A stretch of 64,000 nucleotides of DNA, taken from contig JASFXZ010000001.1 in assembly GCA_032209605.1 (NCBI GenBank), positions 20,664,256 through 20,728,255 of the forward strand, read 5' to 3'. This DNA comes from Mactromeris polynyma. Taxonomy: Eukaryota > Mollusca > Bivalvia > Venerida > Mactridae. Below the pieces are notes generated by a model. That model was not told the DNA's origin, did no database searches, and saw only the letters and a list, made by a program, of their open reading frames with translations. The translations under genes and the position numbers were made by a program. Below, in pieces: positions 13,445-23,936 of this stretch. Position 1 is the stretch's first letter, and each line of letters opens with the position of its first letter.

Positions 13445-13960
13445 TTTTTTTTATTGGGTTTTAACAGTTTTTGTCAGTTATACATGGTGGTCAACTGACC
13501 CAATAAGTATTCCTGGAATTCATTATCAACCAGTACTAACTGACAATTCCAAAAACGGCCGACACTGACCCCACATGAAGTCTCTGATGTGGAGGACCAA
13601 TGACCTTTCCTACCTCACATAGTACTGGTAGGAAACCAGGACAGAACTGGTGGAGACTTCGGGGAAGTACGTACTGCATGGTTAAATGCTAGACAAATGG
13701 TACCTGTACGACAGGTCTCGCTGGCACTGTGCAGCAGTGACCGTCTTTGAGTTCAAAATTATCAGTTTGCTGTATACCGCTCTACTGGCAGAAAATTTCC
13801 CCCTTCGGCTTCAAAAAGTTCCGTAATGGTGTACACAGGGCAATTACCTGGTCGCCCGAAATACCATAAAAGTGCATTAGGAAAACTGTATGCAGCGAGT
13901 GTCGCCCTCATACATGTAAACACAAGTCATTTGCATTTTTGCTCCAACATTTTATGGGAC
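13445..13960 (-). repeat. Diverged SINE body plus adjoining dispersed repeat
   Basis: From 13445, TTTTATTGGGTTTTAACAGT, TATACATGGTGGTCAACTGA and AACCAGTACTAACTGAC match, in the same order, the 3' domain of the SINEs at 33640, 53635 and 58345. From about 13800 a GGTCGCCCGAAATACC / GTGTCGCCCTCATACATG segment follows, which I regard as a further repeat although no second copy is present here. Confidence 0.55.
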
Positions 13961-15317
13961 CAGTGAAGAGAAAGTCTAGATCAAGAGTATTGCTGCTAAA
14001 CATTTACTTTGAGAAGGGTTTTTGTTTGTTTTAGTAAAAAATTGTACCAACTTAAGCTAAGTGTGAGGAAAGTCAGCTAACTTTCCTAAAAAAAGACAAA
14101 GAAGACAAAAACCGCAATGGATACGATATTGCAGACAGGGGCATAGTCAGAATGACTGTACGAAAAATTATATATGGGGGTCTAAGTGCATAGTACCCCG
14201 AAAAAAACCTGTTTTCTAGAACGTTGGTCATGTTATCTAGTAACATTTTCACAAACAAGACATAGTAAATTTTGAAGCCTTATATAATCAGAAAATTTAT
14301 ATCCCAAACTGCATCCAAATACTCAACTGTTGGTTATTGCACATTTTTTCTATTTTTGATAATCATCATAATATGCAATGGCAGCATAGTTTGCATACAG
14401 GTAGCTACGTGCCTGGTAGAGAGTTGGTCGGTCAGACAGTTAATTATATGACTTGATTTAGTTTGTTTCATAACATAATCACCACATGGAAATCCTGGAC
14501 AACTTCAGCCATCTGCAGAGCACAAGCAATGGCTAAACCATTAATCATTCACAATTTAATACACTATTTCACTGAAAGGCAAACATACCTTTTAAAAGAC
14601 ATCATTCAAACATTTCAACTGATAAGTTTTATGGGACATTGTACACTTCAACATGATAACCCACAAACTGAACTTCTAAAAGAGCACTTGCTCCAGTTTA
14701 CATTAACAGACCATTAGCAACCATCAAAACCCACTTAGAACAAACTGGTGTATAGAGTGGTTTACATGAATATATTTCTCAACAACAAAAAAATATCAGA
14801 CCATATCCGGTTCAATATCTTGATGAATAGTTTATAGGTTATCTATTGTGTAGGAAAAAATGTATCCGTTCACCGAGGTCAGTGACGTGACCCACAATGC
14901 ACTATTTTCTAGCATTATCGCACAGCCGTCCCTCCGAGTACCCACACGCAATACAATGCTGGTAGTTAGACAAAATTTATATATTGCATTGAAAAAAGAT
15001 AATGGAATCATATACAGCCAACTTTGGCAGAAGGTTTTAGTTGAACTGGACCGAATATAAAAGTAACCAGCCAGCTTAAGGGGGTCCTAGGACAAAAAAT
15101 ACATTCTTCGCAAATCTGAACTATCCCAAATGCCATTTGAACCAGCAAATTCAGTCAGTGGCCTGTTCTCCGTGTAAACACTGTACATGGAGTACTTGGA
15201 GAAATATGTGTTAGCAATTAATGTCAGGCCAATTTGCCCAAACAGGACTTCCTGCACCATGGCTTCAAACAACTAAAAACTGCTCATTCCATAAACAAAC
15301 AAGTTAACCAAACTCTA
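13961..15317. other. Sequence without identifiable genes
   Basis: Plus-strand open frames at 14463-14717 and 14860-15060 are short and lack splice or start context. No repeats were recognised. Confidence 0.4.
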
Positions 15318-15690
15318 GCTCTGTTCAAACATCTCATAACATGACACCCAATCCCAAATACAGTTCAAACCTCTCATAACCGGACATACAACTCCAAATA
15401 CAGTTCAAACCTCTCATAACCGGACAACCAACTCCAAATACGGTTCAAACCTCTCATAACCGGACAACCAACTCCAAATACGGTTCAAACCTCTCATAAC
15501 CGGACAACCAACTCCAAATACGGTTCAAACCTCTCATAACCGGACAACCAACTCCAAATACAGTTCAAACCTCTCATAACCGGACAACCAACACCAAATA
15601 CAGTTCAAACCTCTCATAACCAGATAACCAATACCAAATACAATTCACACCTCTCATAACTGGACAACCAACTCCAAATACAGTTCAAAT
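15318..15690. repeat. 40-bp tandem repeat, about 9 copies
   Basis: The unit is 40 bp and begins CAGTTCAAACCTCTCATAAC, continuing CGGACAACCAACTCCAAATA. The five central copies are nearly identical while the edges are diverged. The unit start, CAGTTCAAACCTCTCATAAC, looks like the terminal sequence of the mariner-type MITEs in this window (CAGTCAAACCTCTTC at 19700). Confidence 0.9.
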
Positions 15691-16222
15691 AATCCCCATG
15701 GGCTACGAACTCCATACATTATAACCATTCCAAGGACAACCAACTCTAAAACACTGTCCAATCTTCTCCCTCCCAGACATCTAAACAAGAAACAAACTAT
15801 ATCAGTTAAATCATCAAAAGTAATTTATTGAATAAATTTATCTTCATTGGGTATAAAGCATAATTATAGTAGCTTAATAAGTGGATTTTATACATTTAAT
15901 CTACTTTAAAGACATAATTAGCATATATCTTGTTAATAAAATTATATATAAAACATTTAGCAGTCTGTCACCCAGGTCTCTAGGTTACATGTGTTACAGA
16001 TACACCAAAACCACAAAATGTAAGATCATAGCATAATAAATTCTCACACTAGTGATCTATGCAGATCCTTATAGACAAGAAAGGTTGTATTAATAGCGAA
16101 ACTACATTCGATCAATATGTCAGCCTGACATCCGAATCCAGGTTACGCATCCATCAGTTAGCGGCTGCTGTCGAAAGACATTGAGTTTTGCAAACAAAAA
16201 ATTCTATTTCAAATTCCCCGTT

Positions 16223-16228
16223 TTTATT
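16223..16228 (-). promoter_or_regulatory. Possible polyadenylation signal AATAAA
   Basis: AATAAA on the minus strand lies about 160 bases beyond the TGA of the putative terminal exon at 16385-16684. In AT-rich DNA this hexamer is common, so it only supports, and does not prove, a transcript end here. Confidence 0.25.
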
Positions 16229-16384
16229 ATCATTCAGTTAACACAAATCAGAAGAAATTCGGAAAATAAAATCATGAAATTAATCTGCAGCTACAGAGAG
16301 GCTGGGCTGTGGTATATTACCTTCACAGTAGGAGTGACTATGTTGTATCAGGGATATTGATTTCAAGCCGAGTGTGTCATTATG

Positions 16385-16684
16385 TCATCCTAATCTCCAA
16401 TCTCTGGTTGCTGGGGGAAAATATACCCAGCAATAAACATTCTGCTGACACACTAACCTAGTCAAACATTTTGCAAAAGCAATGAAAGATGTCACTTCTA
16501 ATCGTGTATCCTTCCCTTCAAATACGTGTGTTATCGTTCTCTGGCTTCCAAGTAATTTGTATTGAACTGGTAATCGACACAAAATGAGTTTTTGGTCCTC
16601 TTGAGATGTGAAATCGTTCACTAAAAGTGCCTGATTTAAAGTTAAACAGTTTAAGGACAACTTATTTTCCTCCAGGGCGTAAAC
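16385..16684 (-). CDS. Putative terminal coding exon of the minus-strand gene
   Basis: On the minus strand a strong acceptor (ATTTCTTCACCTAG) precedes 99 open codons and a TGA. The frame starts VYALEENKLSL and ends ATRDWRLG. The segment is less AT-rich than its flanks and matches no repeat in the window. An AATAAA lies about 160 bp downstream. I do not recognise the protein: no signal peptide, membrane segment or known motif is visible. It would join in phase 0 to the exon at 23871-23936 if that exon is read in its SHPVFHIDW frame. It would terminate early (LRPGGK, stop) if that exon is read in its PPGVPHRLV frame. Alternatives are a decayed transposon ORF or chance. No ATG opens the frame, as expected for an internal or terminal exon. 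Confidence 0.35.
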   Translation of the reverse strand, partial: VYALEENKLSLNCLTLNQALLVNDFTSQEDQKLILCRLPVQYKLLGSQRTITHVFEGKDTRLEVTSFIAFAKCLTRLVCQQNVYCWVYFPPATRDWRLG

Positions 16685-16874
16685 CTAGGTGAAGAAATTA
16701 TCAAGATGTATACAAAGACTTTTAATTTCTTTCAAGAGCAAAATTAATCCAGTAACTGCAATCAAATCAATTTATTCATTATTATTAAATCCTTGATAAT
16801 ATACAGGAAATTAATCATGTGCTATAGCCAGATTCAATCATTCAAATTACATAACTGATAGGAATCTGATTCTT

Positions 16875-17070
16875 CAGCAAGTCAGCGCCCTTTTTATAGA
16901 AATCTTGCCAGCAAGTCGCCCCTTTTTATAGAACTATCTGTCCAGCTAGAGGTCATTTTATGTAAAATTATCTGTCCAGCCAGTGGCCCCTTTTCGTAGA
17001 ATTACCTGCCCAACTACAGTGGGCTCTTTTATAGAATTATCTGCAAAGCAAGTGGCCCCTCTTTACAAAA
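16875..17070. repeat. Diverged 32-36-bp tandem repeat
   Basis: About six degenerate copies of a unit like CCAGCAAGTGGCCCCTTTTT followed by ATAGAATTATCTG. Spacing of the TTTTATAG core is 32, 32, 36 and 36 bp. It is an old, decaying minisatellite. Confidence 0.75.
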
Positions 17071-17400
17071 CTATCTTAAATAAGTTTTAGGGGAACCACC
17101 TAAAGTTACCAGTATACTAAATAACAATATGACATATAAATTATAAATTTTGCTTCAGTCTATAACCATAAAGTTCCCAGTTAAGAAAAAGAGCACGTCA
17201 GAAACATACAAAATTACTCATAAATCAAAACAAACTGCATGAATTGCAACAGTTGCACCTGTCAGAGTCAATGTGCATAATTAATGTAAATCTGGTCAAA
17301 AGACAAGACATTGTCATCATAATTTACCTGTTATTTTGTTTTGTTATAATGCGTGTGATTAGGTCTATCAATTACTGTCTCATCTAAGTAAGTCAGTAAA

Positions 17401-17587
17401 TACGGTCGGACCTTGTTTATTTGACAACCTTCTATCAGTATACTTGGTATCATCCAAAATAAATATCAGATCCCGATGTATCTTCTTATGCACATCAAAT
17501 TGTAATGGGCTCTTCGTAACCATGTATTATTCCACATAAAATCTCGGACCTTGTGGGACCTTATGAATGAACGTGATCCGACTGTAT
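17401..17587 (-). mobile_element. MITE family A, copy 2
   Basis: It begins TACGGTCGGACCTTGTTTAT and ends GATCCGACTGTA, with the shared interior CAACCTTCTATCAGTATACT and TTGGTATCATCCAAAATAAA. It is oriented opposite to copies 1 and 4, with TA at both edges. Confidence 0.8.
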
Positions 17588-17603
17588 AACTTTTACATGT
17601 GAT

Positions 17604-17793
17604 TCACAGGTGAAACCTCTCTTGAGTGGCCATCTTTTTCCACAACAACTTCTTTTCAACAATAGTATAAAAAAATTCCCGCAGTAAGAATTTACAATCA
17701 ATTTAACCTCTCTATAGCAATTAACAACCTCTCAACAACAGTCAAAATTTGCACATTTCAAAGGGTGTTGCTCTGGAGAGGTTGCGCTGTATA
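17604..17793. mobile_element. MITE-like element with AACCTCTC ends
   Basis: The left end is CAGGTGAAACCTCTCTTGAG and the right end GGAGAGGTTGCGCTGTATA. These are imperfect inverted termini (AACCTCTC / GAGAGGTT). The interior carries AACCTCTCTATAGCAATTAA and CAACCTCTCAACAACAG, essentially two units of the 17-bp satellite at 8400-9335. This is the likely parent sequence of that satellite. Confidence 0.65.
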
Positions 17794-17975
17794 TACAATG
17801 TAGAATATTATCCCACAATGCAACAAAAACCAGCAATTTAGAAGCAAAAATTTAACAAATAACAATTGTCTGTGAAATAAATTGTGTCATTAATCAGAAA
17901 ATACAGCACGTAAAAGTCGGACACTTTTCTAACCATTCAAGTACAAAAATCTCAACATTGAACTCAAAAAGAGAA

Positions 17976-18190
17976 TACAGTAAAACCTCACCTAAAGACC
18001 ACCTCAATAATACGACCACCTCATTAATACGACCACCTCAATAATACGACCACCTCAAAAATAAGACCACAATTTTCATGTCCATTTTCATTGTTTTGCT
18101 CTTTATTCAACCTCAATATAAGACTACCTCAATAAGAAGACCAGTTTTAAGGGTCTTAAAGATGGTCTTATTATCAAGGTTTTATTGTCC
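17976..18190 (+). mobile_element. MITE family B, copy 1, with internal 17-bp array
   Basis: It begins TACAGTAAAACCTCACCTAA and ends near GGTTTTATTGTCCA. The block from 17995 to 18070 repeats a 17-bp unit, GACCACCTCAATAATAC, four times, whereas the copies at 19699 and 45596 have only two. The shared interior includes AGTCCATTTTCACTGTTTTG-like sequence and a GGTCTTATTATCAAGGTTTT right end. Confidence 0.8.
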
Positions 18191-18400
18191 AATAAAACAT
18201 ACAGACAGATGCAACGGAATGACTTCAAGTTAGATTTTATTTCAAAGAAATAATTAATTGGATTTTAAGTAAAAAAAATGTTTTAGCAAATAAATCGTCT
18301 TCCCAGTTGTACTCCATTATATTCCATCATTCAAACATCAGTGATGACAGATTATTAAAGTGTTATACTTGATTTATCTTAAATGTACCGGTACATTGAA

Positions 18401-18583
18401 TACAGTCAGACCATGTTTATTCAACAACCTTCTATCCCAATACTTGGTATCATCCAAAATCAATATGAGCTCTCATATGTATCGGCCAGGGCACGTCATA
18501 TTGTAATGGGCTATTCGAAACCATGTATTATTCGAAATTAAATTCCGGACCCAATGAATTCCAATGAGTAAGGTCCAACTGTA
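18401..18583 (-). mobile_element. MITE family A, copy 3
   Basis: It begins TACAGTCAGACCATGTTTAT and ends AGGTCCAACTGTA, TA to TA. The interior, CAACCTTCTATCCCAATACT and GGGCTATTCGAAACCATG, matches copies 1, 2 and 4. Confidence 0.8.
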
Positions 18584-19078
18584 TCTAGATCTTATCCCAC
18601 AACTTTCTATAAAAAAATATATCTAAAAATAAAATATTACAACTTGTTAGCCTGTACTCGAAACAGCATATAAGTCAAGCACGGTATTCTGGGTCCTGTA
18701 CCACCGCAAGGAATGGTCTGGCAGACCAACAAAAACCATCATGGAGAAATTAGGGGGATAACAATGGGGGACCTGGGGACTGAATGAATGGAATACATCA
18801 CAGGACAAGGGAAGAATTATGTGACAAAACAGCTCAGTCACAGCACTTAATGTACTTTATATGGTTGATATAACTATCCAGATCTACACCAGTCTTACCT
18901 TATATCACCTGCTCGCCACTGATTAATGTTTGTTTTCATACTGCAGATTATCGTGCTAGACTTAATTATTTTGACATTTGTTTATTTAAATGTTTATATT
19001 TTAATGGTGGATTAAAATCCAGCCATCATCCCATGAATGTATTAAAGCATTCTTGTATGATATATAAAGTTTGGAGGC
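18584..19078. other. Sequence without a supported gene
   Basis: A good donor (ATATAAG/GTAAGA) on the minus strand at about 18893 follows a possible 42-nt exon, but its only open phase does not fit either reading of the exon at 23871-23936, so I do not call it. The 18650-18840 block is locally GC-richer and unexplained. Confidence 0.35.
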
Positions 19079-19375
19079 TACATAAATATGAAGAAATTGC
19101 ATAAAAATATAGAAAAATTAAGTATAGTTTATCAAGTTTTGTTCATACATTTTTAACCAATATATACTGTATTTCACATCAGCAAGATACAGTGATATAT
19201 ATACACAAAGATTTATACACAAAGATTACATAAATATGAAGAAATCATAAAAAATAAAGTAAAATAAAGTTCTGTTTATAGAGTTTTGTTCATACATTTT
19301 AACCAATATATACTGGATTTCTCATCAGCACGATTCAGTGATATATATACACATAGACTGATACACATACTGTAC
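19079..19375. repeat. Tandem duplication of a 148-bp AT-rich unit
   Basis: ACATAAATATGAAGAAAT occurs at 19080 and 19228. It is followed in both copies by GTTTTGTTCATACATTTT, AACCAATATATACTG and CAGTGATATATATACACA. The copies differ by scattered substitutions. Confidence 0.8.
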
Positions 19376-19698
19376 ATACACACAATGAACGTTATCGTAC
19401 ATATAGACAAGCTCACGACCTAGTGACCTAGAGATGTAAGACACAGAGTATAATTATATACACGCACTTTGGAAATGCATATACCAGGAAAATATAGGAC
19501 ACAGTCTATACAGCTAGGAATGCATGGTGTGGGTTTTTATCAGAAAGTGGCATTCTTAAGCATTTCAAGAAATTATCCAGGTAGCTTACAACACAGATAA
19601 TGAGAAGAACATATTTTGTGAAGTCTAAAGTACATGAATAATGTTTCTGGCAAACAGTTCCCATAGTTTTCTTAGTTTTAACTTTTTTCATTGATTAT

Positions 19699-19872
19699 TA
19701 CAGTCAAACCTCTTCTAAAGACCACCTCGATAATAAGACCAACTCAAAATTAAGAACTAAGTTTACAAGTCCATTTTCACTGTGTTGCTCTTTATTCAAT
19801 CGCAGTATTTTGAAGACCAACTCAATATTAAGACCAGTTTTCAAGGGTTGTATTATTGAGGTGTCTCTCTAT
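19699..19872 (+). mobile_element. MITE family B, copy 2
   Basis: It begins TACAGTCAAACCTCTTCTAA and shares AAGACCACCTCGATAATAAG, AAGTCCATTTTCACTGTGTT and CTCTTTATTCAATCGCAGTA with copies 1 and 3. The right terminus is decayed (GGTTGTATTATTGAGGTGTC). Confidence 0.75.
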
Positions 19873-19879
19873 ATTTTAA

Positions 19880-20040
19880 TCACTCTCCATGACTGCTTCC
19901 TGAGGAATTAACCAATACTTGCCCCTTATTCAGGGACCATGAAGACCACCGTAGAATCTTGTCCAATTCAAGTGATTTGATCCTTAACCCCTGGACCTGG
20001 GGTAAGGCGCTTGACCCCTTATACCACTAAGCCCCTGTTT
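19880..20040 (-). repeat. tRNA-derived SINE, 'CTGCTTCCT' family
   Basis: The plus strand shows CTCCATGACTGCTTCCTGAG at the body end. The minus strand opens with GGGGCTTAGTGGTATAAGG (A-box-like) and AAGGATCAAATC (B-box-like). It abuts MITE B copy 2. Confidence 0.65.
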
Positions 20041-21026
20041 GTTGGGTTATACTATCATATATACCTTTGACTAAATCAATCTAGCTAGAGTAACGATCAA
20101 ACAACAATTCCTTCAGGGTGTTGAGATTGAAAAACTTGAGATTATACGCAATGTTCATTATCTCATTTTCGTGTTTTAATTTTATCAAGTTTTTTTGGAT
20201 ATGATAAGATTACAATATTCAGATTATACAGTATTCTGTATACAACAAGCCAAAAACTATATCTTTTTACACCCTAAAACAAAGAACTGAAGTAAATATT
20301 CAACTTAGTTGTGAATTAAAATTAGTTACGACGTATTTGGGAAGTGAGTTTAAAGTTAACTGTTCCCCAATACTAGAGAGCCCCCACCCCCTCCGTCTCC
20401 TGGTCCTTCAGTAATCAAACATATAAACAATCTACAACAACCATGTTAGGTATGTAGAATGTGTTGCTACCCTCATTTGAAACACAAGGAAGAAAATGAT
20501 GTCTGTAAATTCACTCAAAGAAGCCTGAGACGGAAATATCTTCATGCTACTTATTGCTCTATGTTGTCTCATTACAAACACCAAACTTAATGAGACCAGT
20601 ATAACACATTGCTGTAAAACATGAGATCAAATACAGGACATAAAAGGAACAAGAAGCAAAGAATGGCCATCAAATGTATGGGTCTTGTAATGGACTGAAA
20701 TTAAATCCCATTACTTAGCATATTTCAGTGGTTCTTGTAAGAAATTAGAGAGACATAAGGTCTCCTATGAAGTTCCATATTGTCTATATGAACCAAACAT
20801 TAGGGCATGATTCATACCCAATAATCATCAAGGCATGTATGAGTAATAACCTAAAAAAACTGGGCCAATATATTACATCATATTTCCAGCAGGCTCTTCT
20901 CATTGTATTATGAACAGAATGTGACTAATTCACGCTGACTCTAATGTTTTGTTATTTCAAAATACAGGACAATCAAGACGCTATGCAGAATGCTCATCCA
21001 ATTAGTGATGTACCTTCTATTTCAGC
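20041..21026. other. Sequence without identifiable genes
   Basis: No exon signals or repeat copies were recognised. Confidence 0.4.
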
Positions 21027-21318
21027 TACCGTATTTGCCTTGATTAACGCACCAAGCATATCGCATATAATGCAGTATGCAAAAGCCAACTCATGTCGGC
21101 CAATTTCCAGGAGTACAGTTTTAGCAAGGATCAATCCCTGCAGTTGTCAACAAAATGGTATGACCGTATCACATCGCAAGTTTGCTTGACTGTTCACTTG
21201 AAGTTAGAGCAAAGAATTTGGGTTTTGCAGCATGAAAATTTCAGACCAGGCATATTCTCAATGATAATTATGGACATGTCTTAATAGTGAAGGTGCATTA
21301 ATAAGGACAAAGTTGGTA
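21027..21318. mobile_element. TIR element with ACC...ATTAANGCACC ends
   Basis: The left end TACCGTATTTGCCTTGATTA and the right end (reverse complement ACCAACTTTGTCCTTATTAA) are imperfect inverted repeats of about 26 bp, both continuing to NGCACC. TA flanks both ends. The 290-bp length and lack of coding suggest a MITE. The open frames across it are incidental. Confidence 0.55.
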
Positions 21319-23294
21319 AGCAAGTTTTCACTCAATTGTAGCCATTACAGATAGAATTGATATACCAATATTGTCACCATCTTCTTGTCAAAAAAACATG
21401 AGCTCATATTTTTGGTTAAATTGCGAAACATCAAGCTGCATGTAAATTCAGTTCAGACATAGGGATTATCACTTTCACAAATAATTCTTTAGATCAAGAT
21501 TCAGTTCAGGGGACATAATTATGGAACCACCAAAGTCCTCCAGAGTACAAGGGCCCCTTGTAGTTAACATATATATTTTTGACATTTGGTTCATATTTAA
21601 AAGATGAGACCTAGCACACATTTAGTACACTCGTTCTTTTTATAGTTTATGTATCAACTTTTATCAGATATTACTCCAGCAATGACACTGGGGTAGATAG
21701 CCCGTATCTATGGGGAGCTTGGTGTATTAGTTCATACCAGCTGATGTAACTTAACATAAATAAATAATAACAGGGTGTTAAAAAAGTTTGTCTACAAAGT
21801 TTAAATTTTAATACTTTTCTAAATACGCTTTCCATCTATGTTGCTATGAAGCAACAGTTTACTTCTGTGTGAGAGATCCCGGTAGTGCCATTGACCGATT
21901 TTTCGTGTTCCTCAAAACATGACTTAATTTCTAAATAAAATATACAAGAAAAAAAAGCTGTTTTTTTGTGTTTTTTTATATGTGGTCTTATGGCGCATCG
22001 ACAGCTTCGGTCATTTAGCGCGCAAGGAATGTAAAAAACGTGTGAAACTAAAAAGCTGTATCTTCTCATTTCTATGTGAACAGACCTTTTTAATGCTGTA
22101 TACATACAATTAGTGACATTATTTTCCTTCAGTAGGAAATTTTATTGGAGCCGTAAAAATTTATGTCATGAAATCCTACATTGAGTGATGAAACCGAAAG
22201 GTCAAAATGTGTCCAAGAGTCTTTGACATTCTCGTACACAGAAAAAGTTAAGCGCCCAAGGAATATTTTCTCATTTATTGTGCACAACCATATCTGCAAA
22301 TCTGCACACCGTTCCTACAAACCAAAAAGTTCGGATTATAGGGGATTCCAGACTGCAGACGATTTCTCATCGAGCGCAAGGCACATAACTATTGTATGCA
22401 TGTTAAACTTTGTCACAGAAAATTATTAGCTCCAAAGAGCAATGTTCGTATGAGGAGATATTAAATAAATATTACTTTTATTACCTTTAGATTTTGATAG
22501 GTATTAACAATTCAGATTGCCGTCATCTCTTACGTAAATAGATTATGTTTCTATCACACCCATTTCTCAACAGATACTTCTCACATAAGGGTACCCATAT
22601 ATAACGCAAGTTACTATGTAAAAAAGATCAGTGAGTAGTCATGTGACAATGCTTGAACATCACATTCACCTCATCTGCATGTTCCTAAAGACATAGCCCG
22701 AAAATAGAAACCCTTATTGATAAAGCAATCCTCAATCTAGCACCACTTCATGCATTGCTTAGCAAACAAATCTGAATTTTATACTGCACTCAGATGATGC
22801 AATACTAGTCACTAAAGATAATACACAAAGATATATGGCACCGTAAACCAGCATTAGGCGCCCCATGCTTAGTTGTTGGTAATTATTTTGGATGTTTTAT
22901 CTCAAATCCTACTATGAATTAGGACACCATAAAATGTTAATGTTAATATTTACAGATGTATTTATGCCAAGCATGCGCATGGAATGATGACCCATATTGC
23001 ATGTTGACATACTATCTTTACATAACACTGCCATTTAAATACATGAAAACAAACTCAACCTTGATGTAATACCGTAAACATCATAATAAACATAGTCTCA
23101 AAAATGAACTTTGTTCTTTGGACAGCTTACTACAATGGTGTACGTCTATAAACAGTCAAGACAAACTAGTTGCACAAGGGCAACATGTTGAGCTCACTAA
23201 TTTGTTAAGAGATGAAGAGAATAGGGTTATATAATGATACAGTGCTGTATCACACAAGACCTGAGTGGGTCTCTTGTGTAAAGATCTGTGTCAC
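21319..23294. other. Sequence without supported genes; CpG-containing block at 21840-22430
   Basis: Frames at 21836-22105 (-) and 22181-22429 (+) sit in a block with more CpG and the twice-used phrase GCGC(N)CAAGGAAT (about 22018 and 22252). This suggests an unrecognised repeat with internal duplication. No splice sites support a gene. Confidence 0.35.
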
Positions 23295-23680
23295 ACTCTT
23301 GCCACATGACCTTGACCTTAACATGTTGATCTGTGTCTTGCACGCAACACTAGTACATTCAATTTTGACATTTGACCTCTTATTTTGACCTTGACCTTTG
23401 AATTGCAGAAACAAGTCTTATGCATGACACACCCTCTCATCATTGGGAACATTTGTGTCACATAATTTGAAAATCCCCTCCCCCCAATAAATGACAGTGT
23501 AATATTCTGGACAAGATGTATGGGATTAATTTTTGTTCCTTGACCTCTAAGAGTGACCTTGACCCTTGAGCTACAGACAGAGGTCTTATGTGTGACACAC
23601 TGTCTCATCATGGTGAACATTTGTGCCAAGTGATTTTAAATCCCCCAATAAATGACAGAGTAATGGTCCAGACAATGTTA
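23295..23680. repeat. Two diverged TGACCTTGACC modules in tandem
   Basis: Blocks at about 23386-23515 and 23551-23678 share TGACCTTGACC, then TCTTATG(C/T)(A/G)TGACACAC, TCTCATCAT, GAACATTTGTG, and CCCAATAAATGACAG. The offset is about 165 bp. They belong to the same broad modular family as the 156-bp modules at 40481-41104. Confidence 0.75.
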
Positions 23681-23870
23681 AATCAGACACATGCATGCAC
23701 ATACACTGAACTGCCATTGTGGCAACTTTACAAGCTCCCCGCAAGCAGGCTCGATAATAAAATCAATTCCATAGTTCCAAACAGTTCCATATTTGGTATA
23801 CTAAATCAGCAGATGAATTGAGATTCTATGTCCTTGAAATAAATTAATTCAAATATAATAATCAACTTAC

Positions 23871-23936
23871 AGTTGAAGCAGAGGACAGGTCTAAGAAAAA
23901 AGCAGTCAACCAGTCTATGTGGAACACCGGGTGGCT
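23871..23936 (-). CDS. Internal coding exon (66 bp), minus strand
   Basis: Textbook splice sites bracket 66 bases on the minus strand: acceptor TTTTTCTCTTTTTCAG and donor ACT/GTAAGT. Two of three frames are open. In phase 1 the frame reads PPGVPHRLVDCFFL and ends VLCFN with one base over; this joins in phase directly to the exon at 44443-44532. In phase 0 it reads SHPVFHIDWLTAFF and ends SSAST; this fits the exon at 42143-42252 upstream and 16385-16684 downstream. I cannot choose between them by eye. The protein family is not recognised. A 66-bp length is a multiple of three, so skipping it would keep frame. Splice-site quality makes a real exon likely even though the frame is uncertain. Confidence 0.6.

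Noticed and set aside
15318..15690. Regular direct repeats that look like a CRISPR array
   Set aside because: Units are directly adjacent, without unique spacers, in a eukaryotic genome. It is a 40-bp minisatellite.
18893..18934. 42-nt candidate exon with donor ATATAAG/GTAAGA on the minus strand
   Set aside because: Its only open phase does not join either reading of the exon at 23871-23936.
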